Origin: Rickettsia endosymbiont of Lasioglossum villosulum
Lineage (GTDB): Bacteria > Pseudomonadota > Alphaproteobacteria > Rickettsiales > Rickettsiaceae
DNA: 64,000 nt
Direction of reading: 5' to 3'
NCBI RefSeq assembly: GCF_964026455.1
Contig: NZ_OZ032152.1
Coordinates: 992,001 to 1,056,000 of the forward strand
Below the pieces are notes generated by a model, which was not told the origin of the DNA, did not search any database, and was given only the letters and a program-made list of their open reading frames with translations. This document shows, one piece after another, positions 9,260 to 19,252 of this stretch. The translations under genes and the position numbers were made by a program. The stretch's first letter is position 1. Each line of letters opens with the position of its first letter.

Positions 9260-11590
9260 CTAAGGCTTCTTCGTCAATGCATGTTCTAGTACCTGATCAA
9301 TATTTGAAACAGGGATAATTTCTAGACTACTTTTTATATTCGGTGGTATGTCTCTCAAATCTTTGACATTTTCTTCCGGAATTAGTACTGTCTTAATCCC
9401 TCCCCTACTTGCTACTAGCAGCTTTTCCTTAAGACCGCCAATCGGTAGAACATTGCCTCGTAAAGTAACCTCACCGGTCATAGCAACAGTGCGGCGTACC
9501 GGTATTTTAGTCATCAACGAAACAATGGTGGTAAACAAAGCACAACCAGCAGACGGACCATCTTTTGGAATAGCACCAGCAGGAACGTGGATATGAACAT
9601 CAAAATCTTTATAATCTTCATATTTTAAGCCGAAATCAGCCGCTCTACTTCTAAAACAGCTATATGCAGCCATTGCTGATTCTTTCATTACATCACCGAG
9701 TTTTCCGGTAGTTTTGATTTCACCTTTTCCCGGGAATGATAACGCTTCAATAGTTAAAAGCTCCCCATCTACCTCCGTATAAGCAAGCCCAGTAGTACTA
9801 CCTATTTGATCATTTTTTTCAGCAAGACCAAAATTATATTTTTTAGCACCTAAAAACTCTTCTAGATTATTGCTATCTACAGAAATATGCTTAACTTTTT
9901 TATCAGCTAGAATTTGCTTTAATGCTTTTCTGGTTAATGCTCCTATTTCACGCTCTAATGACCTTACACCTGACTCTTTAGTATAATATCTAATTAAATC
10001 TAAAATAGCGTCATCGGAGATAGTAATCTCATCCTTTTTAATTTTATGCATCTTAAACTGCTTAGGAACTAAATAATTCTTAGCAATTTGAATTTTTTCT
10101 TCTTCTACATAACTGGAAATATTGATAATTTCCATTCTATCGATTAAAGCTCTAGGTAAATTATAAGAGTTAGCAGTCGCAATAAATATTACATTTGATA
10201 AATCATATTCCACTTCTAGATAATGATCGACAAAATGGCTATTTTGTTCAGGATCTAACACCTCAAGCAATGCTGATGCAGGATCACCTCTAAAGTCCGA
10301 ACCCATTTTATCTATTTCATCAAGTAACATAACAGGGTTACTTGTCTTAACTTTCTTAAGCTGAGTAAGGATTTTACCAGGCATTGAGCCAAGATAAGTT
10401 TTTCTATGCCCTCTAATTTCAGCCTCATCTCGAACACTGCCTAAGGCAAATTTGGTATATTTTCTACCCATCCCCTCGGCAATAGATTTTATTAAAGATG
10501 TTTTACCAACGCCAGGAGGACCGATTAAGCATAATATAGGACCTCTAATTTTACTGGAACGCTGTAATACTGCTAAATATTCTATTATTCGCTCTTTAAC
10601 TTTCTCTAGACCAAAATGATCACGATTTAGGATTTTTTCAGCTTGGTTAATATCAATTTTACTATTATCATATTTACCCCAAGGCAGGCTAAGTAACGTC
10701 TCAAGATAATTACGTGTTACTCCGGATTCTGCTGACATCTGGTTCATAGTGCGGAGTTTTTTAAGTTCTGCTTCAGCTTTTTCTCTAGCTTCTTTTGACA
10801 GTTTTGCAGCTTTAATTTTTTTATCAAATTCAGCAAGATCTGATTTATCTTCATCAAGCTCTTTCTGAATTGCTTTCATCTGCTCGTGCAAATAATAATC
10901 ACGCTGGGTTTTCTCTATTTGCTTTTTCACCCTTTGTTGCAAAGCTTGTTCGGTTTCTGAATTAACTATATTGGATGTAAGGATGTTAATAATTGTACTG
11001 ATACGCTTAAAAGGACTTGTTTCCTCAAGTAAGCGTTGTTTTTCTTCAAGCGAAGTAATCAGATGTGAAGCTAAAATATTTATGATATTTATAAAATTAG
11101 TAGTCTCACTTATTTCTTTATTTATAGTTTCAATAATTTCTGCATTGATTTTTTTATCACTACCTGCATATTTAGCAAATAATTGCACAGCATTATCAAC
11201 TAATGACCGCATATTATTAGCATCGAATATTTCTTCATCAGGGATAATTTCGTAATTTGCTTCGAATGCTTCATCACCTTTAATATTACTTATCTTTACT
11301 CTTGCTATCGCCTCCACTAAAATTTTTGCGGTAGTGTTAGGTAATTTTACTATTTGAATAACCTTAGCAAGTATACCAACATCGTAAAGCTCGTTTTTAT
11401 TTGGGTTTTCTTGATCGAATTTTTTCTGCAATGTTACTAAAATGTACTTACTATTATCTTCTTCAGAAATTGTAGTATTAGAGAGAGCATGCAGGGATTT
11501 TTGCCTACCTACAAATACAGGAGCAATTACACCAGGAAATACTACTATATCTTGCAGTGCCATTAATGGCAGTGATTTTTTATTCATCAA
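9260..11590 (-). CDS. lon: ATP-dependent protease Lon
   Basis: Lon is the cytoplasmic AAA+ serine protease that removes misfolded and regulatory proteins. At 776 residues it has the usual length. In order: the N-terminal substrate-binding domain (LPLMALQDIVVFPG), a coiled-coil region, the ATPase with Walker A GPPGVGKT and Walker B VMLLDEIDKMG, and the protease domain with the catalytic Ser680 in DGPSAG and Lys723 in LKEKLL. The gene is transcribed alone, divergently from the PLP enzyme gene at 11674. A promoter with a heat-shock-like CTTGAAA box lies upstream. Confidence 0.98.
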   Translation of the reverse strand: MMNKKSLPLMALQDIVVFPGVIAPVFVGRQKSLHALSNTTISEEDNSKYILVTLQKKFDQENPNKNELYDVGILAKVIQIVKLPNTTAKILVEAIARVKISNIKGDEAFEANYEIIPDEEIFDANNMRSLVDNAVQLFAKYAGSDKKINAEIIETINKEISETTNFINIINILASHLITSLEEKQRLLEETSPFKRISTIINILTSNIVNSETEQALQQRVKKQIEKTQRDYYLHEQMKAIQKELDEDKSDLAEFDKKIKAAKLSKEAREKAEAELKKLRTMNQMSAESGVTRNYLETLLSLPWGKYDNSKIDINQAEKILNRDHFGLEKVKERIIEYLAVLQRSSKIRGPILCLIGPPGVGKTSLIKSIAEGMGRKYTKFALGSVRDEAEIRGHRKTYLGSMPGKILTQLKKVKTSNPVMLLDEIDKMGSDFRGDPASALLEVLDPEQNSHFVDHYLEVEYDLSNVIFIATANSYNLPRALIDRMEIINISSYVEEEKIQIAKNYLVPKQFKMHKIKKDEITISDDAILDLIRYYTKESGVRSLEREIGALTRKALKQILADKKVKHISVDSNNLEEFLGAKKYNFGLAEKNDQIGSTTGLAYTEVDGELLTIEALSFPGKGEIKTTGKLGDVMKESAMAAYSCFRSRAADFGLKYEDYKDFDVHIHVPAGAIPKDGPSAGCALFTTIVSLMTKIPVRRTVAMTGEVTLRGNVLPIGGLKEKLLVASRGGIKTVLIPEENVKDLRDIPPNIKSSLEIIPVSNIDQVLEHALTKKP

Positions 11591-11621
11591 TTAAAACCTT
11601 TGAAATTTGACGGGTATTAAT

Positions 11622-11650
11622 TATATAATATAGTATTAAGACTATTTCAA
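11622..11650 (-). promoter_or_regulatory. Likely lon promoter
   Basis: On the minus strand TTGAAA (11650-11645) is followed after 17 bases by TATATA (11627-11622). The -35 box reads CTTGAAA, which is also the -35 half of a heat-shock sigma-32 site, but no CCCCAT-like -10 box is seen. Confidence 0.35.
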
Positions 11651-11673
11651 GCTACCATTATTAATTATTATTT

Positions 11674-12675
11674 ATGAATTTATTACTTCAAAATCCTAAA
11701 AATGTAGCAACTGCACATAACAGGATTAAACAATATCTGCATTTAACTCCTATGGTTCATTCCGAAAGCTTAAACGAGATGCTGGGACATGAGGTTTTTT
11801 TTAAGGTTGAATCACTGCAAAAAACTGGTGCATTTAAAGTAAGAGGCGTATTAAATCATTTATTAGAATTAAAAGAGCAAGAAAAACTACCTAAAAAAAT
11901 AGTTGGTTATAGCACAGGTAATCATGGAATCGGACTTGCTTATGCCGGTAAGATACTTGGTATTAAAGCAAGAATTTATTTGCCGTTAAATACTTCTCGT
12001 GTAAAACAGCAAGCAGTAATTCATTATGGCGGGGAAGTTATATATACCGATACTCGGCAAGAAGCGGAAGAAAAAGCAAAACTAGACGAAATGCAAGGCT
12101 TTTACTATATGCACCCATCCGATAGCGATTCTACGATAGCGGGAGCTGGTACGTTATGTTATGAGGCTTTGCAACAGCTTGGATTTAGCCCTGATGCTAT
12201 TTTTGCCTCTTGCGGTGGTGGCGGACTGATCTCAGGCTCCTACCTTGCAAAAGAATTAATATCACCAACTAGTTTATTGATAGGTTCAGAACCACTATCG
12301 GCTAATGATGCTTATTTATCAGTTAAGAATAATGATATATTTAGGTTTAAGGATTCACCTAGTACCATTGCAGACGGTCTTAAAACTCTTAGTGTTTCGG
12401 CTCGTACTTTTGAGTATTTAAAAAAACTTGATCATTTTTATTTAGCTGAAGAATATGAAATATATTATTGGACGGCTTGGCTTACCCATTTGCTGAAAGT
12501 AATATGCGAGCCATCAAGTAGTATAAATATGGCTTCAGTGGTAAACTGGTTAAAAACACAAACAACTCCTAAAAAGCTGCTTGTGCTAATATCCGGCGGT
12601 AATATCGACCCTATCCTTTATAATGAGTTGTGGAAAGAAGAATATTTAACCGTTCCGCCTAACATATCTGCTTAA
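11674..12675 (+). CDS. Threonine dehydratase-like PLP enzyme (serine/threonine dehydratase family)
   Basis: A fold-type II pyridoxal-phosphate enzyme of 333 residues. The cofactor lysine is Lys55 in KTGAFKVRG; the STGNHGIGLAYAG block is the substrate-carboxylate loop; CGGGGL (about residue 180) binds the phosphate; SGGN near residue 315 binds the pyridine nitrogen. The catalytic domain is complete, and there is no C-terminal ACT regulatory domain, so it resembles catabolic dehydratases and serine racemases more than IlvA. Rickettsia lacks isoleucine synthesis, so deamination of serine or threonine, or racemisation, is more likely than a biosynthetic role. Its last 30 bases overlap the convergent gene at 12646. 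Confidence 0.85.
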   Translation: MNLLLQNPKNVATAHNRIKQYLHLTPMVHSESLNEMLGHEVFFKVESLQKTGAFKVRGVLNHLLELKEQEKLPKKIVGYSTGNHGIGLAYAGKILGIKARIYLPLNTSRVKQQAVIHYGGEVIYTDTRQEAEEKAKLDEMQGFYYMHPSDSDSTIAGAGTLCYEALQQLGFSPDAIFASCGGGGLISGSYLAKELISPTSLLIGSEPLSANDAYLSVKNNDIFRFKDSPSTIADGLKTLSVSARTFEYLKKLDHFYLAEEYEIYYWTAWLTHLLKVICEPSSSINMASVVNWLKTQTTPKKLLVLISGGNIDPILYNELWKEEYLTVPPNISA

Positions 12676-13131
12676 AAATTTATTCATACAGTTTTTCCGG
12701 AAAACTAAAACAAGTAAGAAAGCACAAATTTTAGAAATTTCATATAGAAATGCGAAAATCCATCCTAACATCATAGCCTCACTTTTATCTACAGAATCAT
12801 CTATCTCTAGCAGATATTTTTTGAATTCATCTGGATCTTTGAATTGCCTAAGATCAATTTGAAACATTGGATCAAATTGATCAGGATTTTTTTTAGCATT
12901 TTCTAATTGCTTATTCTGTTCTAACAAAACAAATTCTTCATATCGCTTATATGCGTCATTTTCTACACTTCCTCCGCCAATAGACATAACAAAAAATGTT
13001 AAAAATGTGACCAAATGACACAAAACTATTAGATATTTATTTTTAATAAAATGTCTTATTGTTAATATGATTAAAAATGTATAGATTGATATTAAAAATA
13101 ACTCATAATTCGATTGTAAGAAATTGAACAT
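12646..13131 (-). CDS. Membrane protein of unknown function
   Basis: 161 residues with two hydrophobic helices at the N-terminus (about 10-28 and 33-52), a charged central loop rich in Glu, Lys and Asp (about 55-115), and a third helix at about 120-142 followed by a basic tail. No known motif is recognised. It overlaps the end of the convergent PLP enzyme gene by 30 bases and is divergent from the oxidase-like gene at 13216. It is a plausible gene because the frame is long, has membrane-protein structure and has no competing frame. Confidence 0.55.
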   Translation of the reverse strand: MFNFLQSNYELFLISIYTFLIILTIRHFIKNKYLIVLCHLVTFLTFFVMSIGGGSVENDAYKRYEEFVLLEQNKQLENAKKNPDQFDPMFQIDLRQFKDPDEFKKYLLEIDDSVDKSEAMMLGWIFAFLYEISKICAFLLVLVFRKNCMNKFLSRYVRRNG

Positions 13132-13215
13132 AACTATGCTTTTTTGATTTCATAACTTTAAAATATAATTTTCATCTTTTACAAGCAATAAATTTTAATT
13201 AATTATTATTCTATC

Positions 13216-14763
13216 ATGAATTCCAATTATACTAGTTTACAAAGCAATAATTTAACCTTAGCTTGGCTTAAGCTTGGTATAATATCTTTAGGGTTTGCTG
13301 GTTTATATTCGGTTGTTCTGGTAGTACTTCGCACGCCGCAACTTGCTAGCTTTTTTCCCAATCCTCATATTTTCAAATCTGCATTAATTATTCACGTTGA
13401 TTTATCGGTATTAATTTGGCTACTATCTATTACAGCAAGTGTTTGGGGTAGTGAAACGTCATTGCGAGGAGCGAAGCGACGTGGCAATCTTGTCAAACAT
13501 CCTGAGATTGCCACGCTCCTTTTAGTCGCTCGCAATGACGCGTTCCGCCTCTATCCAAAACTCGCTTTTTTTGCTACCATCCTTATAGCCATTTCCCCTA
13601 TAGCTGGACATAATCCGGTCATGAATAATTATATACCGATGCTTGAGAATATAATATTCGTCTTAGGTCTTAGCTTATTCGGTATTACTTTGCTATTATA
13701 CGCTATAAATATTCTATATTTATTTGATTGGGCAAACTGGAGTAATTTAGTTAACTTCACTATTCTATCGACTATAATAATGTATATCTTGAGTTGGGTT
13801 TGTTTTTGGTGTTCTTATAGTGATTTACAAAATGTTATCCAAATTATTCCTATCGAAATAGAATTTTATTATGAGTTGCTTTTTTGGAGCGGCGGTCATT
13901 TATTGCAATTTATTTATACTCAAATAGCAATGTTTATTTGGATTATGTTATTTGAAAAGCTAATAGGCAAAGAATCAAAATTCCAAAAATTCTATCTATT
14001 CTTGCTATATTTAAATTTTGTTTTCAGTACTCTTATTATTTGGAGGCATATCTCTTACGATATTATCGATGGTAACTTTAAAGAATTTTATACCAACCAT
14101 ATGAAATATTTAGGCGGAATAGCACCTGTTTTGTGTGTAGGTGGTATAGTAGTTGAATCGTTATGTCACTGTAGCGTCATTGCGAGCGACTATAAGGAGC
14201 GTGGCAATCTCAGGGTGTTTGCTGAGATTGCTTCGTCAATTGCTTTGCAATTTCCTCGCAATGACAATATCATCAAATCCACCCTACTCTGCTCCATTAC
14301 CCTATTCCTACTTGGTGGTTTGATAGCCATGAATATATCAGGCATAAATGTAGTGATCCCTGCACATTATCATGGCTCTATTGTGGGAATAAGTATTGCG
14401 TGCATGGGGTATTGTTATTTGGGTGTTAAGCGTCATTGCGAGGAGCGTAGCGACGAAGCAATCTTGTCAAGTATCCTGAGATTGCTTCGTCGATTTTTTA
14501 AATCTCCTCGCAATGACAATATTATGAACTTTACACTCTACCTACTCACTTTTGGGCAAATCCTGCATATACTCGGGCTTGCTTTTGCCGGTGGTTATGG
14601 CGTTATGCGTAAAGATCCTAATACTGTAATGCCGTTATCTGCTAAGCTACTAATGGGTATGATGGGCGGCGGCGGGCTTATTGCTATAGTAGGTGGCTTG
14701 ATGTTTGTGTTTATTTGTGGTAAAACAATTTTTTTGAAAAATAAACAAAATTATGACGATTAA
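13216..14763 (+). CDS. Heme-copper oxidase subunit I-like protein (cbb3-type-like) with three in-frame RPEs
   Basis: The 515-residue product is a polytopic membrane protein resembling cbb3-type cytochrome oxidase or NO-reductase subunit I. Histidines sit where heme and copper ligands are expected: IIHVDLS in an early helix, SGGHLLQF as a CuB-type site, and PAHYHGS late in the protein. The core is interrupted by three repeat-derived peptides at about residues 81-108, 320-350 and 406-434 (13458-13539, 14176-14265, 14432-14517), each keeping the frame open. Without them the protein would be about 430 residues. The three peptides fall in loops between helices as far as can be judged. The 3' end overlaps folE by 11 bases. 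Whether it is an active oxidase subunit is uncertain, as no subunit II gene is adjacent. Confidence 0.75.
   Translation: MNSNYTSLQSNNLTLAWLKLGIISLGFAGLYSVVLVVLRTPQLASFFPNPHIFKSALIIHVDLSVLIWLLSITASVWGSETSLRGAKRRGNLVKHPEIATLLLVARNDAFRLYPKLAFFATILIAISPIAGHNPVMNNYIPMLENIIFVLGLSLFGITLLLYAINILYLFDWANWSNLVNFTILSTIIMYILSWVCFWCSYSDLQNVIQIIPIEIEFYYELLFWSGGHLLQFIYTQIAMFIWIMLFEKLIGKESKFQKFYLFLLYLNFVFSTLIIWRHISYDIIDGNFKEFYTNHMKYLGGIAPVLCVGGIVVESLCHCSVIASDYKERGNLRVFAEIASSIALQFPRNDNIIKSTLLCSITLFLLGGLIAMNISGINVVIPAHYHGSIVGISIACMGYCYLGVKRHCEERSDEAILSSILRLLRRFFKSPRNDNIMNFTLYLLTFGQILHILGLAFAGGYGVMRKDPNTVMPLSAKLLMGMMGGGGLIAIVGGLMFVFICGKTIFLKNKQNYDD
13458..13539. repeat. RPE inside the oxidase-like gene, copy 1
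   Basis: GTCATTGCGAGGAGC ... CGCTCGCAATGAC with internal inverted arms around GGCAATCTTG and GAGATTGCC. It is translated as [11 protein letters not shown] and following residues. Confidence 0.85.
14176..14265. repeat. RPE inside the oxidase-like gene, copy 2
   Basis: GTCATTGCGAGCGAC ... CCTCGCAATGAC, an inverted repeat of the same family. It is translated as [12 protein letters not shown], a different frame from copy 1. Confidence 0.85.
14432..14517. repeat. RPE inside the oxidase-like gene, copy 3
   Basis: GTCATTGCGAGGAGCGTAG ... CTCCTCGCAATGAC. It is translated as [12 protein letters not shown], the third frame of the same repeat strand. Confidence 0.85.
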
Positions 14764-15331
14764 AAAACCGACAAAAGAAGAAGCAAAAGAAGCAGTAAGA
14801 ACATTACTAAGATTTATCGGTGAGGATCCCAATCGTGAAGGATTATTTAAAACTCCCGATAGAGTAATCAAAAGTTATGAAGAAATATTTTCAGGATATG
14901 ACAAAAATATTGAGGAAATATTAGAAACAAAATTTAGTGATACCGGTAATTTTCAAGATTTTATCTCATTAGAGGGCATAAAATTTACCTCTTTTTGTGA
15001 ACATCATATGTTACCTTTTAGCGGTACAGTACATATAGCTTATATTCCAGATAATTGTATTGTTGGCATAAGTAAGCTTGCTAGAATAGTAAATGCTTTT
15101 GCTAAGAGATTACAAATTCAAGAAAAAATGACAGTACAAATAGCTGAAAGCGTACAGGAAAATTTAAAGCCACTTGGCGTTGCAGTTAAAATATCAGCTT
15201 TACATAGCTGTATGTCAATGCGTGGTGTAATGCAAGATAACAGCATCATGAACACTATGCATTATACGGGAATATTCGCCGAACAGCAAAAATATCGTCA
15301 TGAATTCTTAAACCTTACTTCGAAAAAATAA
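14753..15331 (+). CDS. folE: GTP cyclohydrolase I
   Basis: FolE converts GTP to 7,8-dihydroneopterin triphosphate, the first step of folate synthesis, in the cytoplasm. The 192-residue protein has the full family core: [15 protein letters not shown] near the N-terminus, the zinc/active-site segment [29 protein letters not shown], and HSCMSMRG with the second zinc cysteine. The start overlaps the end of the oxidase-like gene by 11 bases and proS begins 1 base after its stop, so the three are probably co-transcribed. Confidence 0.97.
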   Translation: MTIKKPTKEEAKEAVRTLLRFIGEDPNREGLFKTPDRVIKSYEEIFSGYDKNIEEILETKFSDTGNFQDFISLEGIKFTSFCEHHMLPFSGTVHIAYIPDNCIVGISKLARIVNAFAKRLQIQEKMTVQIAESVQENLKPLGVAVKISALHSCMSMRGVMQDNSIMNTMHYTGIFAEQQKYRHEFLNLTSKK

Positions 15332-15332
15332 T

Positions 15333-16631
15333 ATGTTACTATCCAAATATTTCTTACCTGTTTTAAAAGAAGACCCAAGTGAAGCCCAAATAACTTCTCA
15401 TAAGCTAATGCTTAGAAGTGGAATGATTAGGCAGCAAGCCGCAGGTATTTATAGCTGGTTACCACTCGGCTTAAAAGTACTTAAAAATATTGAGAATATT
15501 GTACGCTCAAATATGGATAAAGCAGGATGTCTAGAAGTCTTAATGCCTTGCATTCAACCGGCTCATTTATGGGTAGAATCCGGACGCTTTGACAATTACA
15601 GCAAAGAGATGCTAAAGTTTCAAGATCGTCATGATAATACTTTGTTATTTGGTCCAACTAACGAAGATATGGTTACGGATATTTTTCGTAATAATATTAA
15701 ATCATATAAAGATTTGCCAAAAAATCTTTACCATATTCAATGGAAGTTTCGTGATGAAATTAGACCACGCTTTGGTGTTATGAGAGGTCGAGAATTTCTC
15801 ATGAAAGATGCTTATTCTTTTGATATTGATGAAGAAAGTGCAGTTAAGACTTACAATCAGATGTATAAGGCTTATATTAATACTTTCAGAGATTTAGGCG
15901 TATTCGCTATTCCGGTTATTGCCGATAATGGTCCGATAGGCGGAAAATTAAGCCATGAGTTTCATATTATTGCCGAAACCGGTGAAAGTACTATTTATTA
16001 TGATAAAAGATTTAAGACGCTGAAAGATAATATAGATATTGATATTGAAGAAATAAAAAGCTGGTATGCAGCTGCTGAAGAGAAACACGATGCAAGTAAA
16101 TTATCTTCTGATAAAGAAATAACTAGTAGCAAAGGTATAGAAGTTGGGCATATTTTCTATATTGGCACAAAATACTCCGTTAACATGAATGCCCTTATTA
16201 ATGATGAGCATGGCAAATTAACACCGATAGAAATGAGTTCATACGGCATAGGTATTTCAAGGCTAGTTGCAGCTATCATAGAAGCAAATAGTGATGCAAA
16301 AGGTATTATATGGCCTACCGCTGTTGCACCTTTTAAAATTTCATTAATCAACTTAAATATTCATGATAGCAAATGCTTAGAGCTTGCAGAAAGAGTTTAT
16401 AATGAGCTACTTACTCAAAATATTGAGGTGTTATACGATGACACTGACGTAAGAGCCGGAAGTAAATTTGCAACGCACGATCTTATCGGCTCACCTTACC
16501 AAATAATAATTGGTCCTAAAAAAGCTGCAAATAATATTGTCGAACTTAAAAACCGCAAAAGTGGTGAAATAGAAGATATTGATTTAAATAAAAGAACTTT
16601 AAACTCATACTTAACTTTTTTTAACTACTAA
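15333..16631 (+). CDS. proS: Prolyl-tRNA synthetase, short alphaproteobacterial type
   Basis: A class II aminoacyl-tRNA synthetase that charges tRNA-Pro. At 432 residues it lacks the editing insertion of the long bacterial form, as is usual for Rickettsia and mitochondria-like ProRS. Motif 1 lies around [16 protein letters not shown], motif 2 in [25 protein letters not shown], motif 3 in [16 protein letters not shown], and the anticodon-binding domain begins near FKISLINLN. Since the insertion is missing, editing of Ala-tRNA-Pro would need a separate factor, which is not in this window. It starts one base after folE. Confidence 0.98.
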   Translation: MLLSKYFLPVLKEDPSEAQITSHKLMLRSGMIRQQAAGIYSWLPLGLKVLKNIENIVRSNMDKAGCLEVLMPCIQPAHLWVESGRFDNYSKEMLKFQDRHDNTLLFGPTNEDMVTDIFRNNIKSYKDLPKNLYHIQWKFRDEIRPRFGVMRGREFLMKDAYSFDIDEESAVKTYNQMYKAYINTFRDLGVFAIPVIADNGPIGGKLSHEFHIIAETGESTIYYDKRFKTLKDNIDIDIEEIKSWYAAAEEKHDASKLSSDKEITSSKGIEVGHIFYIGTKYSVNMNALINDEHGKLTPIEMSSYGIGISRLVAAIIEANSDAKGIIWPTAVAPFKISLINLNIHDSKCLELAERVYNELLTQNIEVLYDDTDVRAGSKFATHDLIGSPYQIIIGPKKAANNIVELKNRKSGEIEDIDLNKRTLNSYLTFFNY

Positions 16632-16700
16632 ATAAAATTCTTTATTGACTTTTATATAAAACAGTATAGCCTTTTTTACAATTTATTTTGTAGGAAAATT

Positions 16701-18004
16701 ATGCTGGGTTACGCAAAAGAACAAACAACTTTGACCAGAGAGCAAAAAGAAGCTGCTGGTATTTTATCTACTGCCACCTTTTTAGAATATTTTGACTTAA
16801 TGCTATATGTTCATTTAGCAGTATTATTAAATGAACTATTTTTCCCTAAATATGAGCCTAGTGTTACTTCTCTTCTATCTGCTTTTACTTTTTGCTCTAC
16901 CTTTATATTTAGACCATTAGGAGCATATATCTTCGGAAGAATTGGTGATAAATTAGGTAGAAAGTCCACTGTTATTATGACAACTACCTTAATGGCTTTA
17001 TCATGTGTAGTGATGGCTAATGCTCCTACTTACGAGCAAATAGGTTATTTCGCTGCTGTACTAATCACAGTTTGCCGTGCAGTCCAAGGTATGGCATCCG
17101 TAGGCGAGATAGTAGGTGCAGAGCTGTATTTAACTGAAATTACAAAGCCACCTGTTCAATATCCTTTAGTTTCTTTTATTGCTGTAGCGTCAGTAATTGG
17201 AACTACAGCAGCACTTGCTGTAGCTTCTTTAGTTACCACACATGGATTGAATTGGCGTATTGCTTTTTGGATAGGTGCAGCTATCGCAGTCATAGGTGGT
17301 TATGCTAGAACCAAGCTTAGAGAAACACCTGACTTTGTAGATGCAAGTGCTAGACTTTTACGAAGATATGAAAAGATCAATTTAGACACAAAAGAACTAA
17401 AACATGATGAAATTTTTAATCAAAAACCTAGTAGAAAGACAACAATATATTTCTTTATAATGAGCTGTGCCTGACCTATATGTTTCTATTATATATTACT
17501 TGCGGTGAAGTATTAAAGAACTAATTTGGATATAGTGCTTCTCAGGTGATCCATCATAATTTTATTATCTCAATGTTTCATTTGGCTACTTTATCTTTTA
17601 TATGTTTCTTAAGTTATAAAATATATCCTTTAAAAATTCTTAGAGTAAAATTAGTATTATTATTTATATTTATTTTATCTTCCCCATATCTTTTAGGAAA
17701 TGTGACTACACCTATACAACTTCTTTTAATTCAAATATGCATAATATCATGCTCTTTTGATACTGTTCCGGCGGTTTCTATATTCTTTAGACATTTTCCA
17801 GTTTTTAAACGCTTTACCTATAGCAGCATGATATATGCTATTTCTAGAGCTTTAATGTATGTAATTACTTCATTCGGGATTATATATCTAACTAAATATT
17901 TTGGTCAGTATGGGTTATTTATTGTTATGGTACCATTACTTGTGACTTGTATGTTTGGTCTTAATCATTTTCAGAAATTGGAAAAGAAAGCTGGTTATTT
18001 GTAA
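16701..18004 (+). pseudogene. MFS permease of the ProP (metabolite:H+ symporter) family, degraded
   Basis: The first frame (16701-17474, 257 residues) holds about six helices of an MFS transporter with the loop signature GRIGDKLGRKSTV and the ProP-like start FLEYFDLMLYVHLAVLLNELFFP. It ends at a TGA after FIMSCA. The next bases still encode family-like sequence (PICFYY, then SASQVIHHNFIISMFHLATLSF) but in changing frames with several stops. The second open part (17546-18004) encodes the remaining helices in the right order. The gene therefore has at least one stop and one frameshift and is almost certainly inactive. A good AGGAAA ribosome binding site remains. Rickettsia carries many ProP paralogues, so loss of one is unsurprising. 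Confidence 0.85.
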
Positions 18005-18005
18005 A

Positions 18006-18647
18006 TTACAATTTATAATTATTTAGAAATTTATCACATATATTACTGAACTTTTCTTCAATTTCATAACATTCTAAATGTATAGCAGAAAGTAAAAATT
18101 TCTTTAGCGTTTCTTTAATTATCTTATAGGCTTTTTCAGGGGACTTAGATTCTAAGGTTTGTATGTTATGAATACGATCAAATAGTTTTATAAGTACAGT
18201 GTCATATCTTTTTTGTTTGATGAGTAAATTAAGGCTTTCTTCGGCACTTATTTTTCCAGTAGGTTTAACTCTGGTTAGACCTTCTACATGCCTTGCAACT
18301 TCTGTACCAAAAATCTTGGTAATCATTTCTTCAGTAAGTTCCGTATCTTCAATAGTATCATGAAGCAATGCTGCTTGTAACATAATAGCATTGTAAAGCT
18401 TTGGAGCATCATACGCTACAAACTCTGCAAGCATTATAGTTACTTCAATAGGATGGGAATAGTACGGGTCACCTGATTGACGCATTTGCAAACCATGATA
18501 TTTACGAGCGTAATAAATACCTTTTTTGACTTAATCAAGATCTATAGGGTTTTTTACTTTGGCGTTTAAATCCTCAATTTTATCAAGAAGTTTTTTAGCA
18601 TATTCACAAATTTTAAATTTTTCTTTCCAGCAGTTTAAATCTTCCAT
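18006..18647 (-). pseudogene. spoT: Short SpoT-like (p)ppGpp hydrolase with internal stop codon
   Basis: The HD-type hydrolase domain reads HGLQMRQSGDPYYSHPIEV, then LLHDTIEDT, then LFDRIHNIQTL, the pattern of the ppGpp hydrolase half of RelA/SpoT proteins. The synthetase, TGS and ACT domains are absent, as in other rickettsial SpoT genes. Reading upstream in the same frame gives a start MEDLNCWKEKF at 18647 and a match to the family up to NPIDLD, then TAA at 18533-18531, then VKKGIYYARKYHG. A single-base change, probably GAA to TAA, thus splits the gene after codon 38. A shorter product from the Met at 18491 would lack the first HD helix and its histidine region. Confidence 0.8.
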
Positions 18648-18713
18648 AAAAATTATTTATACAGTAATATTAATTGTTCCAAAAATAAATTCACATTTTC
18701 TAGGTTAGCAAAT

Positions 18714-18741
18714 AGTCCTCTAGGGCAAGCCCTAGAGGACT
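18714..18741. repeat. Perfect 13-bp palindrome after ruvX, tRNA T-arm-like
   Basis: AGTCCTCTAGGGC and GCCCTAGAGGACT are perfect inverse complements with an AA loop. It follows the ruvX stop by 5 bases on the minus strand but lacks a T run, so it is not a standard terminator. Read on the minus strand, the flank GGTTCGAGTCC looks like a tRNA T-arm followed by an acceptor-strand-like CTAGGGC; no other tRNA parts are present. Confidence 0.5.
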
Positions 18742-18746
18742 CGAAC

Positions 18747-19211
18747 CTAAAGTTTGTTAATAGAATTAAGGACTGTTTCTAAGATCATACTAGCTGCTAC
18801 TGCGTCATCATTATTATTACGCTCTTTTCGTTTAATACTGAATGATTTTAGAAAATTGTTTGCGGCTTTTGTAGTGAGTCGTTCGTCTTGTAGATATATA
18901 GGCAAATTTATAGATTTTGTCAATTCTTCGGCAAATTTTATTACTATAGCTGATTGCTCTGTCTGCATTCCGCTCATATCAATCGGCAAGCCTATTACAA
19001 TACCGCAAGCTTTATATTGTTCAATTTTCTCAAGTAAAGAAGCTATGATCGCTTTTTTACTTGCTTCAGTGATAATATTTAGCGGCATGGCTATATTACG
19101 TTCTTGATTAGATATAGCAACACCTATTTTTTTGCTGCCGTAATCAATAGAGATAAGAGGTGCATTCGGTAATAAAAGCCGATAAAATTCTTGAAGATTA
19201 TTTATGATCAT
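18747..19211 (-). CDS. ruvX: Putative pre-16S rRNA nuclease / Holliday junction resolvase-like RuvX (YqgF)
   Basis: YqgF-family proteins have an RNase H-like fold and trim the 5' end of 16S rRNA. The catalytic aspartate is in [13 protein letters not shown], the second acidic site in QDERLTT, and the last in [12 protein letters not shown]. The start is set at the Met at 19211 (MIINNLQEF); a longer start at 19229 adds six residues without family support. Length 154 residues, normal. It is divergent from the eptA-like gene. Confidence 0.93.
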   Translation of the reverse strand: MIINNLQEFYRLLLPNAPLISIDYGSKKIGVAISNQERNIAMPLNIITEASKKAIIASLLEKIEQYKACGIVIGLPIDMSGMQTEQSAIVIKFAEELTKSINLPIYLQDERLTTKAANNFLKSFSIKRKERNNNDDAVAASMILETVLNSINKL

Positions 19212-19252
19212 GATAGGTTGTGTGTACAAAATTTACATAATTATTGTATTAT

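Noticed and set aside
18714..18741. tRNA gene
   Set aside because: Only a T-arm-like and acceptor-like part is present; D-arm and anticodon arm are missing.
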